This document shows positions 13,519-25,789 of a stretch of 64,000 nucleotides of DNA, one piece after another. The DNA comes from Climacium dendroides (Eukaryota; Streptophyta; Bryopsida; Hypnales; Climaciaceae). The stretch's first letter is position 1. Every line of letters starts with the position of its first letter. The stretch covers positions 43,910,555 through 43,974,554 of the forward strand of contig OX467083.1 of assembly GCA_950106755.1 (NCBI GenBank), given 5' to 3'. The position numbers were made by a program, and so were the translations under genes. Below the pieces are notes generated by a model that saw only the letters and a program-made list of their open reading frames with translations, ran no database searches and had not been told where the DNA came from.

Positions 13519-14904
13519 TATATGCCAGGTCTGGAGCCCCATTTGTAGCATACACCAGATTGATCCCACTCAGTGGCAGCATTCATGGTTTTGATTGTAA
13601 ACCGTGGAAGTGGCCTGGAATTCTGCAACTAGTACTGACTGCTTGTCAGGATCACGTGACCTTCCTCTCAAACTCTGAGCCACCACATGTATGATCAACT
13701 GCACCCCGAGTGCAGTCTAGGAGCATTACCGGCATGGGATAGTGATGGCGGACTGATGAGAGAAAAAGTCCTGTCCTCGTGGATTATGGACATTTATCGG
13801 AGCTTGAATGGACTCGACATCATGGCATTGTATATAGAACGGTACATTCACGCTCTACTCAGAGACACTATTCGTTCCTGTCATGAGACCCATGTGAGAT
13901 GGGTGGTCATACGGATGATGTACTTTGAGGTGTAAAAGAATCACTTTTCAAATTCTGTGCCTATTATTCATTGTTCTTGGTTTGGTTTTCCATGGAAAGA
14001 AGCCTAATCTCTTTTGGTTCTTTGGACTGTATGGACAATTTTTCTTAGAGTTCCGCGGGTCTTCAGTACCGTACCGTAGTGCCACCAATACTTAGCAACG
14101 TCGAAATATTGGTCTCATAGCATTCGAAATATTGGTCTTATGGCATTCGAAATATTTCGATTGCTAATCAGAACAAGTATATCATGAACTCCACATGAAT
14201 AATTAGTTTTTTATTCACATCTTTGGAATCCCCTTAGGCACCTTATGCAAAAATTATTCCAGTCTCAGGCCCCCCACCTCCCAGGATCTTGTTGAATCTA
14301 TGGATTTTACATAGGAAACCCCTTAACATTGTAGTCTTTCTTGCTTATTAGATACTTTTATTTTATTTCATTCATATTTTATTTCCTCGGTATGACGTAC
14401 ATTCACGCTTTTTTTTTTTCCCTGGCATGAATACGCTGCCTATTCATGAGTCCTCTACAATTGTGTATGCACTTCATGGCGTCTTGATAGTTTTTGAGAG
14501 ACATGACTACGGCTGGCATAGAATGTCATGATATACACAATGACGGGGCTGACAGTAACAACAATAGAATTTAGGACACGGGGGATGCAACACTAGAGGA
14601 ACCCAAACCCTGTACCTGGGTGGATGGAAAATTGTTGTGTTCAACATGAACCGACTGCCAGTCTGCTATTATCTGACTGATAAATATTACATAAAATCCG
14701 AACCAGGATTCAGAGTTGTTCTTGAATACTATTTTTGGCAACTCCATCCTTCGCAGCATGTCTACTATTAACTGGTTACAGGATTCCTCGCTGTCTCGTA
14801 CACAATTGACAGACTGCTGCTGCGCCCGCCGTGATCACTTAGGTTCCAAGTGATCATTTTCAACCTGGATGTTGCATTACAATACCTGTCCTGCTTTTTC
14901 ATCG
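13519..14904. other. Convergent intergenic region between myosin VIII and AUG7
   Basis: Holds the 3' untranslated regions of both genes. An open frame at 13687-13935 lies directly after the myosin stop and matches no family I know, so I read it as 3' UTR. At about 14100-14163 there is a short tandem repeat of about 25 bp (unit 'cattcgaaatattggtct') in three imperfect copies. No other gene is visible. Confidence 0.55.
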
Positions 14905-17900
14905 TCAGTGGAAGTCCCGCTCAAGGGACAGTGAAAGAATGCTTAGCCCGTTGTTGAGAAGTAGCAAGGCTTCTTCACATTCAGCTACCAGTTTGACCAA
15001 AGAGGATTCCTCATTTGTTGCCACAACTGCATCAGTAGCTACGTCAGATCCCGCAGCCACAGCGGAGTACGAATCGCGCATTTTTTGCAAATTTCGCAAA
15101 AGCTACAAGAGCCCACAATTATAGATGAGTCACAATAATATGTTCGAAGCACTCTTTGGTTGTCATAGAAAACATAGAAAACATAGAAACTCAAGCATAC
15201 TTGCACACGGTGATGTTCAAAAAAGAAAATCACAAAAATCCCTTCCTATAGCGAGTGATTCATGGCCGAAGTGGTTTTTCCGTGTTGTCCTTAAAGGGTT
15301 AAAGCCTTACCCTCAATAATTGGCCATAGGAGTCCAGCAAACGATTGGCAGCGGGTCCAAGTCCATGAAGCTGGGGCACGTCCATCATGTGAGTCCATGG
15401 TCGAATTTCCTGCTCAGCAAACACTACACGATCACAACCTAATGATATGCCAATTAGGAATTGATCATTACTCGCATTCCCTGTTCAAAGGGGCGACCAT
15501 CTCAAAAATCAGAGTTCAATCATTATTAGAGATTCACGGCCCCTTCACTGTACCTTCGCATAGATAACGTTGAAAGACTTGGCTGAGTCTAGGAATGTCG
15601 CAAGCCGTGCTCGCAGTTCGATCTCCGCATCCGTGTAGTCCTCATCGGGGTTATAACTTTGCTGCAAAATCCTCTCTCAGCCTTATTCTAACCCTTCATT
15701 CAATGAGGTGCGCTTCATCGCCATAGACAATAATGAAATACCAGATTGCTCGCCAGTTTGAGATGAAAATGACAGTGTAATGTGAGCATACCAAAAATGA
15801 CCTCCATAGACCACAATTACGGGATTGCAGTCATAAGAATCACGTACCTTAGCAGACAGTTCAGCAACTGAGGCTTGCAACTGCTCCACGGATTTAACCT
15901 GCTCTGAGAGCTGACGTTCCAAGTCTATTATGTCATGCCTGCACAGGTGCCAAATAAAGATCATGTTCGAAGGGATAAAATCACTTCCTAACCATCAAAT
16001 GTTATCAAAGACCAGAGTTTTAGTGCATGGTGCAGATAATTGGTAGCTTTTCTAAGCTATGAATCCGGTTACTGCATGAAATCCAGTGACTTGTGGACAT
16101 GTATCCTCTAGCATCGCAACTTGGGAAATTCAAATAATGGAAAATTACCATCTTCAGAATGAATGGCTACGTTAGTGTTTAAAAGACGGGAAAAAACGAT
16201 TTCTGTGAATAGTACCAGATGCTCTGAGAATCGAATCGGTGTTTCAGGCACTAGAGGCCCTTGAAAAGGACAAGGTAATGAGGCCAAGGATACATACGTT
16301 GTACCGTAGGATATGATTGGTACGTCTGCAGGAAAGAGTTTGCATTCATCCGAGAAGACCTGAATTTGTTTTTCAGCGATAGCATCAACAAGCAGGATGT
16401 CCTTGGCCACTTGATCATCAACGCTGTTTCCCCCCACCCCATCCCACGACCAGTTCAACAAGGTCACAAAATATGGCTGAGTAAGGAACGAAAAATTAAT
16501 CAGAAGACCATAGGCGCAACGCCAGAAATAATAGGGGTGAGAAACATGTACCAGACATGCAAATCGGGCATTTCATTGCTTTTCGTGCAACAGTAAAGAG
16601 AGCTCAAAGTATCTAAAGAGCTACTTTGAGCAAGCTGCAGCAACATGGTGAAAATAACGAGAAACCCTACACCTCAATACGTGCAAAAATCATTTTTATT
16701 GTTTTACTTAGTTTTGTTCAATGTATTGACTTTATACTACTCCAAGTAATAAAAATGAGCACGAAATAGCGGTGCAACTTTGGCTCCTATGTGGCATGCT
16801 AAAGATACTTGAGACAAGGTTTCAAGCTACCTCTCAGGTGGATTGGACCCTTGTTATCTCAGCTGTGTCATAAATGCAATGGATTATTATTAAGCTTGCA
16901 TCTCACTCCCAGTTGCATTTAACGTTTGGTTCAATTAATAGGCTCATCCAGCTATAAGTAGCCCTAATAACCAGCCAATTCATCATATCATCGGTCAACC
17001 AAATCCAAACTGGACCCTAAATGCTCAAGCAGTAGCCTCACCTCCACTCAGGGTTGTCAGTAACGGTGCTCGCTTCCACAAGCTCCACGATCAAGTGAAG
17101 CATTTCTGCTCGACTTTCATAGCTTCCTTTCCCCTGCATCCGCCATTGGCTACTCTACTCAATTGACTATATGAAGGATGTACATCGACTACAAATCGAG
17201 CAGAACGAGCGAATGGATCTGGTGTAAACAACTACGAAAATACTAATGTGGATCAAAGAGCCATGATCAAACAGAACGACAATGTACGCAGGCCCAGAAA
17301 GTCTAACCTGGATTGCATCCGGATCTACTGAGGGGGTCAATCCCAGGTACTTGGCAATTTCAGCTAAATCTGCCAATTGTAAAATATTGCGGTTACTCAC
17401 AAACATTTTGGTTTTGTGCGTTGCTACTGAGAGGGTGCTAAAACTGACCCCACTCTAAATTTGACACAGTAAGGTAATATTGAATTCTGTAATGTAGCAC
17501 TGGTACACATTAGGGCGGCGACGCTTTTAGAGCACTATGCCATTCAACCAACTTCAAAACTTGTAACTAATTCCACAAGAGTGAAAAATATGACTTAAAC
17601 TGGATTAGATGAGCATTTCATTTGTCTTCCAAGAAAAAAGTTACTGGAAAATGATTTGAGACGGTTTCCAGTGTTGATGGACACCTAACTAATATGACGC
17701 TCCAATCTCTTGCCCAATGAATATTGATTTACGAAAGTATATCAACAATCTTACATTGATTTCAGCTCATCTCCAAATAAAAATATCGATCCCTTATAAC
17801 CTTTTCCATCTCGTATCTAAATAACGCATTAGAATCCTCTTCCACAACCTACGAAAAAATAATTTTAAAAATCAGGACAATGCTCAGCACTCAAAATGTC

Positions 17901-18631
17901 GCAATCAAGTGTCGTTTCCTATCCTTCTAACAACGCCATGGCATAAAACCAAGCGAAGGTTCGGAAACGCTACCCCTTGAAGTTGATCGCAACTAAAATA
18001 ATTTTTAAAGTCTGAACAATGCTGAGCGCTTCAAGTGTCGCAATCAAGTGTCCTTTCCTTTCCTTCTAACAACGCCATCGCATACAACCAAGCAAATTTC
18101 GGAAACGCTACCCCGAGGAGTTGATCGTTACTAAAATAATTTCAAAGCTCTGAACAATGCTGAGCGCTTACACTGTGGCAATCAAGTATCGAATCCTTTC
18201 CTTACAACAACGCCATCGCATACAACCAAGTGAATTTTCGGGAACGCAGACCTCGGAGTTGATCGCAACTTAGAAATTGAAGCGGGAAGGAAGGGAGAAT
18301 GGGAGGAACGAACATTGAATGCGAGCCGCCTCTTCGTCTCGGTCCGCGCCTTCAGTGAGAAGCCCTTGTTGGCTGGTGAACGGAGACTTGTCGCCAAGCA
18401 ACCTGCAAAAGAACGCGAGCATGAGCCTGCGGGGCGGCAGAAGAGAGGAAGAAAAGGAAAAGGAAAAGGAAAGGAAAAGGGAATGGGGGAGGACCTGAAG
18501 AAGAGCCAGTCCAAGAGCGCGTATCGTTCCAAGCCGGCGTAGAGCAGCGACTGCGAGGGCGCGGAGGATCGCGGGTAGTGCAGCAGCGACAGCTTGTGGT
18601 GCACCTCGTCCATGGAGCGCGGCACGCTCAT
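14905..18631 (-). CDS. AUG7: Augmin (HAUS) complex subunit 7, 9 exons
   Basis: Subunit of the augmin complex, which recruits gamma-tubulin ring complexes to existing microtubules and drives branched nucleation in the spindle, phragmoplast and cortical array. Coding exons in transcript order (plus coordinates): 18495-18631, 18314-18402, 17308-17369, 17042-17133, 16298-16423, 15848-15938, 15554-15661, 15311-15409, 14905-15102. They close in frame to 333 aa, against about 329 in Arabidopsis AUG7. Recognisable segments are [20 protein letters not shown] (residues about 13-32), [61 protein letters not shown] and [15 protein letters not shown]. All are colinear with the Arabidopsis protein. The exon 5 to 6 junction was fixed by length match to the family and a GTATGT donor. 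Intron 2 is large (944 bp) and contains tandem repeats. Confidence 0.95.
17858..18271. repeat. Three-copy tandem repeat, about 138-bp unit, in AUG7 intron 2
   Basis: Successive units start at about 17858, 17997 and 18135 (spacing 139 and 138 bp). Each contains 'aataattt', then 'acaatgctgagcgctt' or a close variant, then 'acaacgccatcgcatacaac' and 'gttgatcg'. The third copy ends about 40 bp before the donor side of AUG7 exon 2. Copies differ by scattered substitutions, so this is an old or fast-diverging array. Confidence 0.88.
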
Positions 18632-18780
18632 GGCGATGGCGGACGCCCTTCAAATGGGGCGAACAAGTAATGCGACTCAGAGCAGCTGCAGAAGAAGGAG
18701 GCAAAACATCGCGATGCGAAGGCGGAGAAAGCTTCAGGGGACATTCACAGCAAGCAAGGGGGAAAACATGAAAACTCAGT
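18632..18780 (-). promoter_or_regulatory. Probable 5' UTR/promoter of AUG7
   Basis: GC-rich stretch directly upstream of the AUG7 start codon. It ends at the AT-rich MITE-containing DNA from about 18781. No specific motif could be assigned. Confidence 0.4.
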
Positions 18781-18813
18781 GACTTACTAGTAAGATTTCA
18801 AACTCAACTACAC

Positions 18814-19157
18814 TACACTAATGACGATAAATAGTGTTATGTTGTGATTAGTGTTACCTGTATTTTTACCCCACTCACTCTAAACTTTAATTAGTTGGCA
18901 TTTAGTGTTGTGTTCCCTTTTTTGAGCAGTAATTTTTTTGAGCATGTAATAGGTTTCTTGAGTTCATACGTTTTTCTTTGCATTTTGATGAAATAGTTAG
19001 GTAACATTAAATGTAAACTTGTAAAAAATTTATACCCAATAGTTGACAAATAGTGTCTATGTTGACATTTAGTGTTGGTAACATTAACCGGATTATTGAC
19101 AATTAGTGTTATGCTTTGTGATTAGTGTTGCCAACACTATTTATCATCATTAGTGTA
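18814..19157. mobile_element. MITE, TA-flanked, pogo/Tc1-mariner-like ends
   Basis: About 344 bp. It starts with TA then CACTAATGACGATAAATAG and ends with the near-perfect reverse complement (CTATTTATCATCATTAGTG then TA). The inside repeats words such as 'attagtgtt' and 'gacatttagtgtt'. It has no coding capacity. The TA dinucleotide at each end fits the TA target site of the Tc1/mariner/pogo superfamily. Confidence 0.82.
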
Positions 19158-19494
19158 ATGATGATAAATAGTGTTATGTTGTGATTAGTATTACCTGGAT
19201 TTTTACCCCAGTCACTCTAAACTTCAATTAGTTGGCATTTAGTGTTGTGTTCCCTTTTTTGAGTAGTAACTTTTTTGAGCATGTCATAGGTTTCTTGGAT
19301 TCATACTTTTTTTTTGCATTTTGATGAAATAGTTAGGTAACACTAAATGTAAACTTGTAAAAAATTTATACCCCAATAGTTGACAAATAGTGTCTATGTT
19401 GACATTTAGTGTTGGTAACATCAACTAGAATGTTGACAATTAGTGTTATGCTTCATGATTAGTGTTGCCAACACTATTTATCATCATTAGTGTA
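19152..19494. mobile_element. Second MITE copy, abutting the first
   Basis: A second copy in the same orientation, closely similar to the element at 18814-19157. It begins inside the right terminal repeat of the first and ends CTATTTATCATCATTAGTG TA at about 19494. The junction 'tcattagtgtaatgatgataaatag' is shared, so the pair looks like a tandem duplication or an insertion of one copy into the end of the other. Confidence 0.8.
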
Positions 19495-22032
19495 GTGTGC
19501 CCTGTGCCATTGCCACAGTCAATATAAAAGTAAAAGTAATTTTCTATTTTTTTAACTCATAAAATTTTTCAAATTCAATATTTTTTTGGCATGAGTCATA
19601 ACACCACAAAAATAGCCCATGCACTCCTCACTAAGCATTTTGTGATGGTACCAAGAATATGACCCGGGGACACATTGTCTCCGAGATCTTAACATAACAA
19701 ACATAACAAAATAAATAGAAAAGTGAAAATATGGATGTGAGAGTAACTTAATCCGGACTAAGAGCATCATCACCCCAAGTCAACATGCCATAGTCATTTC
19801 AGGTCTATACTACTATAGCCCTTTGCCATTGGCCCAATTTTTGTCATGATCCATAATTTAGGATAATCAAAAATCCAAAAATCTATAACTTTTATAACGT
19901 ATGTCCAAACATCATGAAACAAAGCTTGTGTATTCCTCCTTGCAATGTGCATTCCAACATTACTAAGAACACAACTGGACGACACATGGTTCCAAAAATC
20001 TTATTGGAATAAACAAACAAAATAAGTTTAATGTATATAGATTAACATGCCAAGAGTTGTTGCCACTACCAAAATAAAAGTAATTTTCTAATCTTTTAAT
20101 TCATTAGAACTTAAAGATTCAATATCTTTCAGACCATAAGTTAGAATGCTACGAAAATGAAGCTCATGCACCCCTCTTTGTAAGAGTGCCTTTCAAGTTA
20201 GAATGCCACGAAAATGAAGCTCATGCACCCCTCTTTGTAAGAGCGCCTTTCCAACGATATCAAAAACACAACCATAAGACTCGTAGTTCCAAAGATCTCA
20301 CCATTACAAATAAAACAAAACAAACAACTTCATTTAAGGTATAGATGTATAGATGTGACAAGTCTTCCACTCTAAATGCTATGTATCAAATGTTTCCTTT
20401 AAATAATAAATTGATCAATCATAAGTAGAATTGAATAAAAGCTAACCAAATTTAGATTTGACATGTTTAACTTTAAAAACTAGCAGAATGGGGTGCTTGG
20501 AGAAATATTGGAGGGCCCTAAACCACTTTTCATCTACTTTGACTGAGTCCTAAACACTTAGTGTATTGGAAAGGAGATATTGTAAAGGTACACTTGTAGT
20601 TTCACACCAAAGATATTGACTAGGTCAGATATAAATTATAACTAGTGATTTCAACCTTTAACCCTAAAAAGCACTATGACATCCATATTTTGGACAATTG
20701 AAATGATAATTCCACTTAAGAATCTTGAAAAAAAATTACTTGAATTAAAAGTTTTTTATACCAGTAAATTTGATTAAATCCTTGAAAAAACATGAAATGT
20801 TTAAAAAAATTTGAAAACTCATTCTCTACAAGAGTATTACTTAAACTTCATATCCAAAATTTGTTGAAAAAATGGCTAATTTTTCAATTAGTTATGGCAA
20901 TTTTGGCAGGATGAAAATACTTATGAGAGCCACTATATTTGAGCTAGAGATAGTAAGATTACTTTGAGGATTTATAATTATAAATAATTGAAAATATTCC
21001 AAAATATATACATAATTGGTTCATATAACGCATTTATTTTTCTTTCTATCAAATTTTCTTGTACCTTTCTCAATGAATATTATATAGATGAAGTGCATTT
21101 TTTTCAACATTCATCCAATAGATGGTTAAGTACGTACGAGAGTACGTAGAGGTAAGAGGAGTTTAAAATGAAATTATGTGTAGATAAATAGACTTGAGGA
21201 CCAAAACATCCATTCTCTATTGAGAAGCTTCTGTACAAAGTCAATACTTCACCAAATATTACAACCATCTATATATTTTAAAAGCTATGAAAGAGAGACT
21301 AAGAGCATAAATTTTTTTTTTTAAATATTTAATATTATGACCAACATTGCAATGGTTCACAACTTAGGAATAGCCCTAAGTCAACCTTCCCATGGCTTCA
21401 TTCTTTTTGTATCAAGATGATCACCCATTTCTAACCACCCAAGTAATTTAGCCTATCTACGGCATAGGGAAGGTTTAGGAAAAATTTCCCAATATAAAGA
21501 TAAATTGCGGAGATATTTATTTTACAAAATTTACTTATATAAACTCTTAAATTCACATTAAACTCTTCATAGATCACATTTTTGTTACTTAATGGGGTGT
21601 TTTTTCATATGAAAGATATGCATATAGAAGATTCCTACATACCTATGTAACTAAATTAAAAAATTCTTCACCAATGTTTATCAACCAATTATCATGTAAA
21701 ACCATGAATTTTAAATGAAAAAATTCACCAAAAATGGTATTTAAATTTTTTTTAAACCCAAATATGGTATACTTGATTGGAATTGTGCAAGAATTGAATA
21801 TTCATTATGCAAAAAGAAAAATATCAATTATATTTTATAGTATACAAAGTTCTTTTGAATGGCAAGAGTAGATTTCCATATTATTATGCATGGGTATTAT
21901 ACACCTCCTGGACAATTATGTTGCTCCTATTGGTCCTACTCTATATGAGTTGTCACCTATACCACAATTGATCAAAAATTAAGCAACCACAACAACAAAA
22001 ATTGAAGGTTGGTTAGAAATGGGTCATTGCCT
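19495..22032. other. AT-rich repeat-derived DNA, no gene
   Basis: No coding signal. Contains a 57-bp direct duplication at 20140-20253 (copies start about 20140 and 20197, sharing 'cacgaaaatgaagctcatgc'). Stretches near 19503 and 20060 ('gccattgccacagtcaatat' type) resemble 57262, indicating another dispersed family. Confidence 0.6.
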
Positions 22033-22995
22033 TTAACCCCTGAAGGACTAAATTGAAATTTTTTAGCAATATAATGATTTTGGGCAACTCGCTATGATTG
22101 GAATATTTTTTTCTTTGAAGTTTTCACATACTACATACACAAGGAGTTTAAGGCCCAATAATTTTCATAACTTTTGACTACATGGTTAAAAACTTATTAT
22201 ATGATATGTAATTTCAACAAACTTCAAACACCCTGAGCAACTCAAAAAAATTCTTAAAAAATCACTTTTTTCAAAAATTAAAAATTAAAAATATTTTTTT
22301 AGATTTGTATACACATGGAAAGCTTTGAATCATTCCTTTTTGATTAATGAAATGAAAGTTGTGAGGAGTTTTAGTTTACAGGTAGTTATGGAATCTCCAC
22401 TTTAAAATAACCTTTGAAGTCTTTTATTTAACTCAATTTTCAATATTATAGTTATTAATACAATCTTGAACCTACTTGGAAAAAAATAAAATCATAGGAT
22501 GTAGATTGTTTACTATAACATTACAACCATTGAAATTGGCATTTTTCAAGTCCATAATTAAATTCTCAACAATTTAGTCTTTTGAATCATTCTAGCTACT
22601 TCTTTCTACTTACTATTTTTTTCTTATATATTGTACAAATCCAAATGATTTGAAAACTTTCAAGCATGTAGCCAACTTGCCTTGAAGAATAAATCCAATG
22701 GGTAACCACCATTTTAGACATTTCTTCATACAAATGTGGCTTTTTGAAATTTAGCTTCCAAGTTTTTTGTTGGATCAAAAAAAGAATTTTTGTCACTTCA
22801 AATGCTAACACCACTTGCAATCTACACGGTGGAAATTTTTGAAATTTTTTCCCTATCTTTTGAAACCGATGTACTACAAGATCCCTTAGGTAGATGTGTA
22901 AAAAATGTTTTATTTTTCTAAAACTTGGTACTTGTACTAGAAATGGTAGTTTTGGATCATTTTGGTGAAAATATAGTAAAAAACCCATCAAAGGT

Positions 22996-24404
22996 TAATG
23001 TATTCATGGATACAATCAAATGTTTTCATTACTCCATTGAAGATTACTTTTCAAACTGCCCAAAATAAATGAAGCAAACAATAGTACTACAACACACTTT
23101 GTCCCTATTGCATTAATTTACTCAAATAAGGTTTTTTTTTAAGCTTATTGTACTTTCGTACTTGGTGTTTTGAACAACCGCCTTAGGAAGCTAAGATAGT
23201 CTATGAACAATAACTCTTGGTAAAAGAGCTAGCATTGGTGCACTACTTGAAGAGCAAGGCAAATTCAATTATTGTAGGGGAAGAATATTATTGCATCATT
23301 GAGGCGAGGCGTGCTTTGGTGAAATGTAGAAGTGTACATAGTGATAACTGAATGATGTGTGGTTGCACTTGAAAGCAAGTGCTACATCATTTGTAGGTCC
23401 TTCAGTAACTACTTGAAATTAGCGATTGTTGTCACAAAGATTTGCTATTAGGTCCAAAATAGTACAGGGCCTTTGCTGTGAAAATGCTTTGTAAATAATT
23501 GTTAATATCCTTAAACACTTTAAATAATAATAAACCTACTTTAAAACTCTCCATTTTTCAAATCCCTATCCTACAATTCTTACTATACCATAGAAATTGC
23601 CATACCTAATTGTGGTTTAGTATAACTTTTGCACAGTAGCTCCAAACAACTTAAAACTTTGTTACAATGTAGGGAAACTATTCAAATATTCACACACCAA
23701 TTTTCATGCCATTTTAAGATATTGTTCAACTTTGGTGGATATTTTTCCACTATTGACTTTCTAACCTTTCTCAATATGCCCTAAAAATTACCAAACTTAG
23801 ATTTGGTTTAGTATAACTTTTGAGGCATAGTTTCAAATAACTTAAAAATTTTCCACATTATATATCAACTACTCAAATACACACACATCAAATTAAATCA
23901 CATTCTAAGATATTTTTTGACTTTTATGGGCATTTTTTTACTAAAGACTTTCTAATCCTTCACTGCTTCTTCAATCCAATTGTATTTTAGTGCATAACTC
24001 CTTAAATCTACATCCATTGAAGCTAAAATTTTGACATAATTTAGAATATAAGATAAGAAAAATATCTTCAAAGTTTCATTTCTATTGCACAAAATCTCAA
24101 TAAGAATGAAGCTCCTCAGAATGCCTTCTTAGCTACCTTTGAATTCAAACACCTTCACTTCAAAGCCTTATAATTTTTTCTTCATAATAAATTTAAATCC
24201 AAAACATTGCATCATAGTAGATTAAGGATTCAAAAATCCAAATACAAAAGCTTGTATTCATCCAACACTTATCCAAAATGCAACAGAAAACTCCCTCAAA
24301 TTAATGCTCTTTTCAATATGAAAATCATAACAAATACACAACTAGCACTCAAAGTGCACTCATAACAAACACATTTCATTGTCAATCTTGACAATGGCTA
24401 AACT
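22996..24404. other. AT-rich DNA inside the split foldback; diverged tandem units
   Basis: No gene. Around 23570-23960 two diverged units about 190 bp apart share 'tggtttagtataacttttg' and 'ctattgactttctaacc'-like words. Similar words ('ataacttttg') recur in the arrays near 50165, 51670 and 52486. Confidence 0.5.
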
Positions 24405-25184
24405 TTAGGGTTCAGGGGAGACACAATTGTCAAATATGTTGAAGTTGTCTCGGGTGGGGAGTCCATGACCATAGTGGTTCGCATTTCCGAAGGCCGTCGT
24501 GCCACAATAGAAGCTCCTATGCTCATTTTCTCAAATGAAAATAGGAGCTATCCTATACGGGGGGTGATTGATAATATTCCGGGGGTTTCTTATAGAACGG
24601 GTCCTCAAGGTTGGATGGACCAAACCATCTTCCCCGAATACTTTTTAGAACCTCGTGCATATCAAGGCAATCTTCATCAATGCATGAAAATCATATGGCT
24701 TGATAATTGTAGCGGTCATACTGTGACACCTAGATTGGCTGTTGTTCTAGTTGCCAAAAACACAATTTTCAGATTTCTACCTCCATATTCTACTCACCTT
24801 TGCCAACCAACAAATGCGTTTCTCATTTCAAAAATCAAAGATGCATGGATAAGACGGTGGGAAGCCAAGAAAATTGAGTTGATACAACAAAATGCTTGGC
24901 AAAATGCACCCCGAGCAGATGGACAATGGTCAGAAAAGTTGACAAATCCTGGGAAACGTTTTTTCCTACAATTGGTTGCTGATAGTGTAGAAGATGTTAA
25001 TCGAGAGGTGAATTGTGACAACATATCCTATGTTAGAAAAGTCATGATTTGTTGTGGTTTAGCATTAGGATTTGATGGATCTTGGAGTGTAGAACAATTG
25101 TTTCCACATCTCCAAGAGATAATTGCAAAACATTTGCAATACTTCGAAGGGCAAGAACTGCCCAATTTCAATAGGGCAGTTTAA
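24405..25184 (+). pseudogene. 5'-truncated pogo-like DDE_1 transposase
   Basis: An open frame encodes the C-terminal half of a DDE-superfamily endonuclease of the pogo/Tigger type. Family landmarks seen are the VVSGGES...PMLIFSNENRSYPIRG strand region, RTGPQGWMD, the second catalytic aspartate in LDNCSGH, LPPYSTHL and KIKDAWIRRWEA. The longest ATG frame starts at 24465 (239 aa), but homology extends upstream in the same frame to about 24405. The N-terminal DNA-binding domain and the first catalytic Asp are missing. The third position, normally D in the 'QPxD' motif, is N here (QPTN). The fragment is therefore very likely inactive. The right end near 25787 carries the MITE-type terminus. Confidence 0.85.
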
Positions 25185-25300
25185 AAATCCTTTTTGATAT
25201 TTTACTATATTTTTTTAAAATTTTTGATCTACAACTAGGATTCTTATGTTGTTTTCTGGTTGTTGCTATATTTAGCAACTTATACATATACTATGAAAAA

Positions 25301-25575
25301 TTCTAGCATTTCTGAGTTTATTCCAGTGTTTCTGAGCTTATTCCAGCATTTGTGAGCTTATTCTTGCATTTCTGAGCTTATTTCAACATTTCTGCGCTTA
25401 TTTCAGCATTTCTGCGCTTATTCCTGCATTTCTGAGCTTATTCCTACATTTTTGTGCTTATTCTTGCATTTTTGTGCTTATTCCAACATTTCTGTGATTA
25501 TTCCAGCATTTCTGTGATTATTCTAGCATTTCAGTGATTATTCCAACATTTCAGTGATTATTCTAACATTTCATA
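25301..25575. repeat. 20-bp minisatellite, about 14 copies
   Basis: Unit approximately 'gcatttctgagcttattcc', repeated with substitutions that drift along the array (ctgagc, ctgcgc, ttgtgc, ctgtga, cagtga). It follows the transposase fragment and may be subterminal sequence of the same element. Confidence 0.9.
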
Positions 25576-25735
25576 CACTGTTTTTTTTCCACCATTCCAA
25601 CTTCTAACATTTTATTATCATCTAACACTAAATGCATTCTCTTACAAATGCTGAAATGATCAGATTTTACTATAAAGCTGAAATAGTGTTAGAATGGGGT
25701 AATTTTCATCTAACCCTAACCTTGCAAATCACAAT

Positions 25736-25787
25736 TAGTGTTAGTCTTGACAATTAGTGTTGCCAACACTATTTACCAATTTTAGTA
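25736..25787. repeat. Right terminal repeat shared with the MITE family
   Basis: Read on the minus strand from the TA at 25788-25789, the end is close to the MITE end: both contain GGTAAATAGTG or GATAAATAGTG followed by TTGGCAACACTAAT. This ties the transposase fragment at 24405-25184 to the MITEs at 18814-19494. No matching left end was found near the transposase. Confidence 0.68.
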
Positions 25788-25789
25788 TA

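Noticed and set aside
13687..13935. 82-codon frame after the myosin stop
   Set aside because: Probably 3' UTR; no family match and no splice signal linking it to a gene.
18270..18704. Long minus-strand frame overlapping AUG7 exons 1 and 2
   Set aside because: It reads exon 2 in frame but runs through the intron and out of frame for exon 1; the spliced model fits the family better.
22596..22991. 131-codon minus-strand frame
   Set aside because: It sits in a foldback arm, has low-complexity composition, and the other arms carry stops at matching positions.
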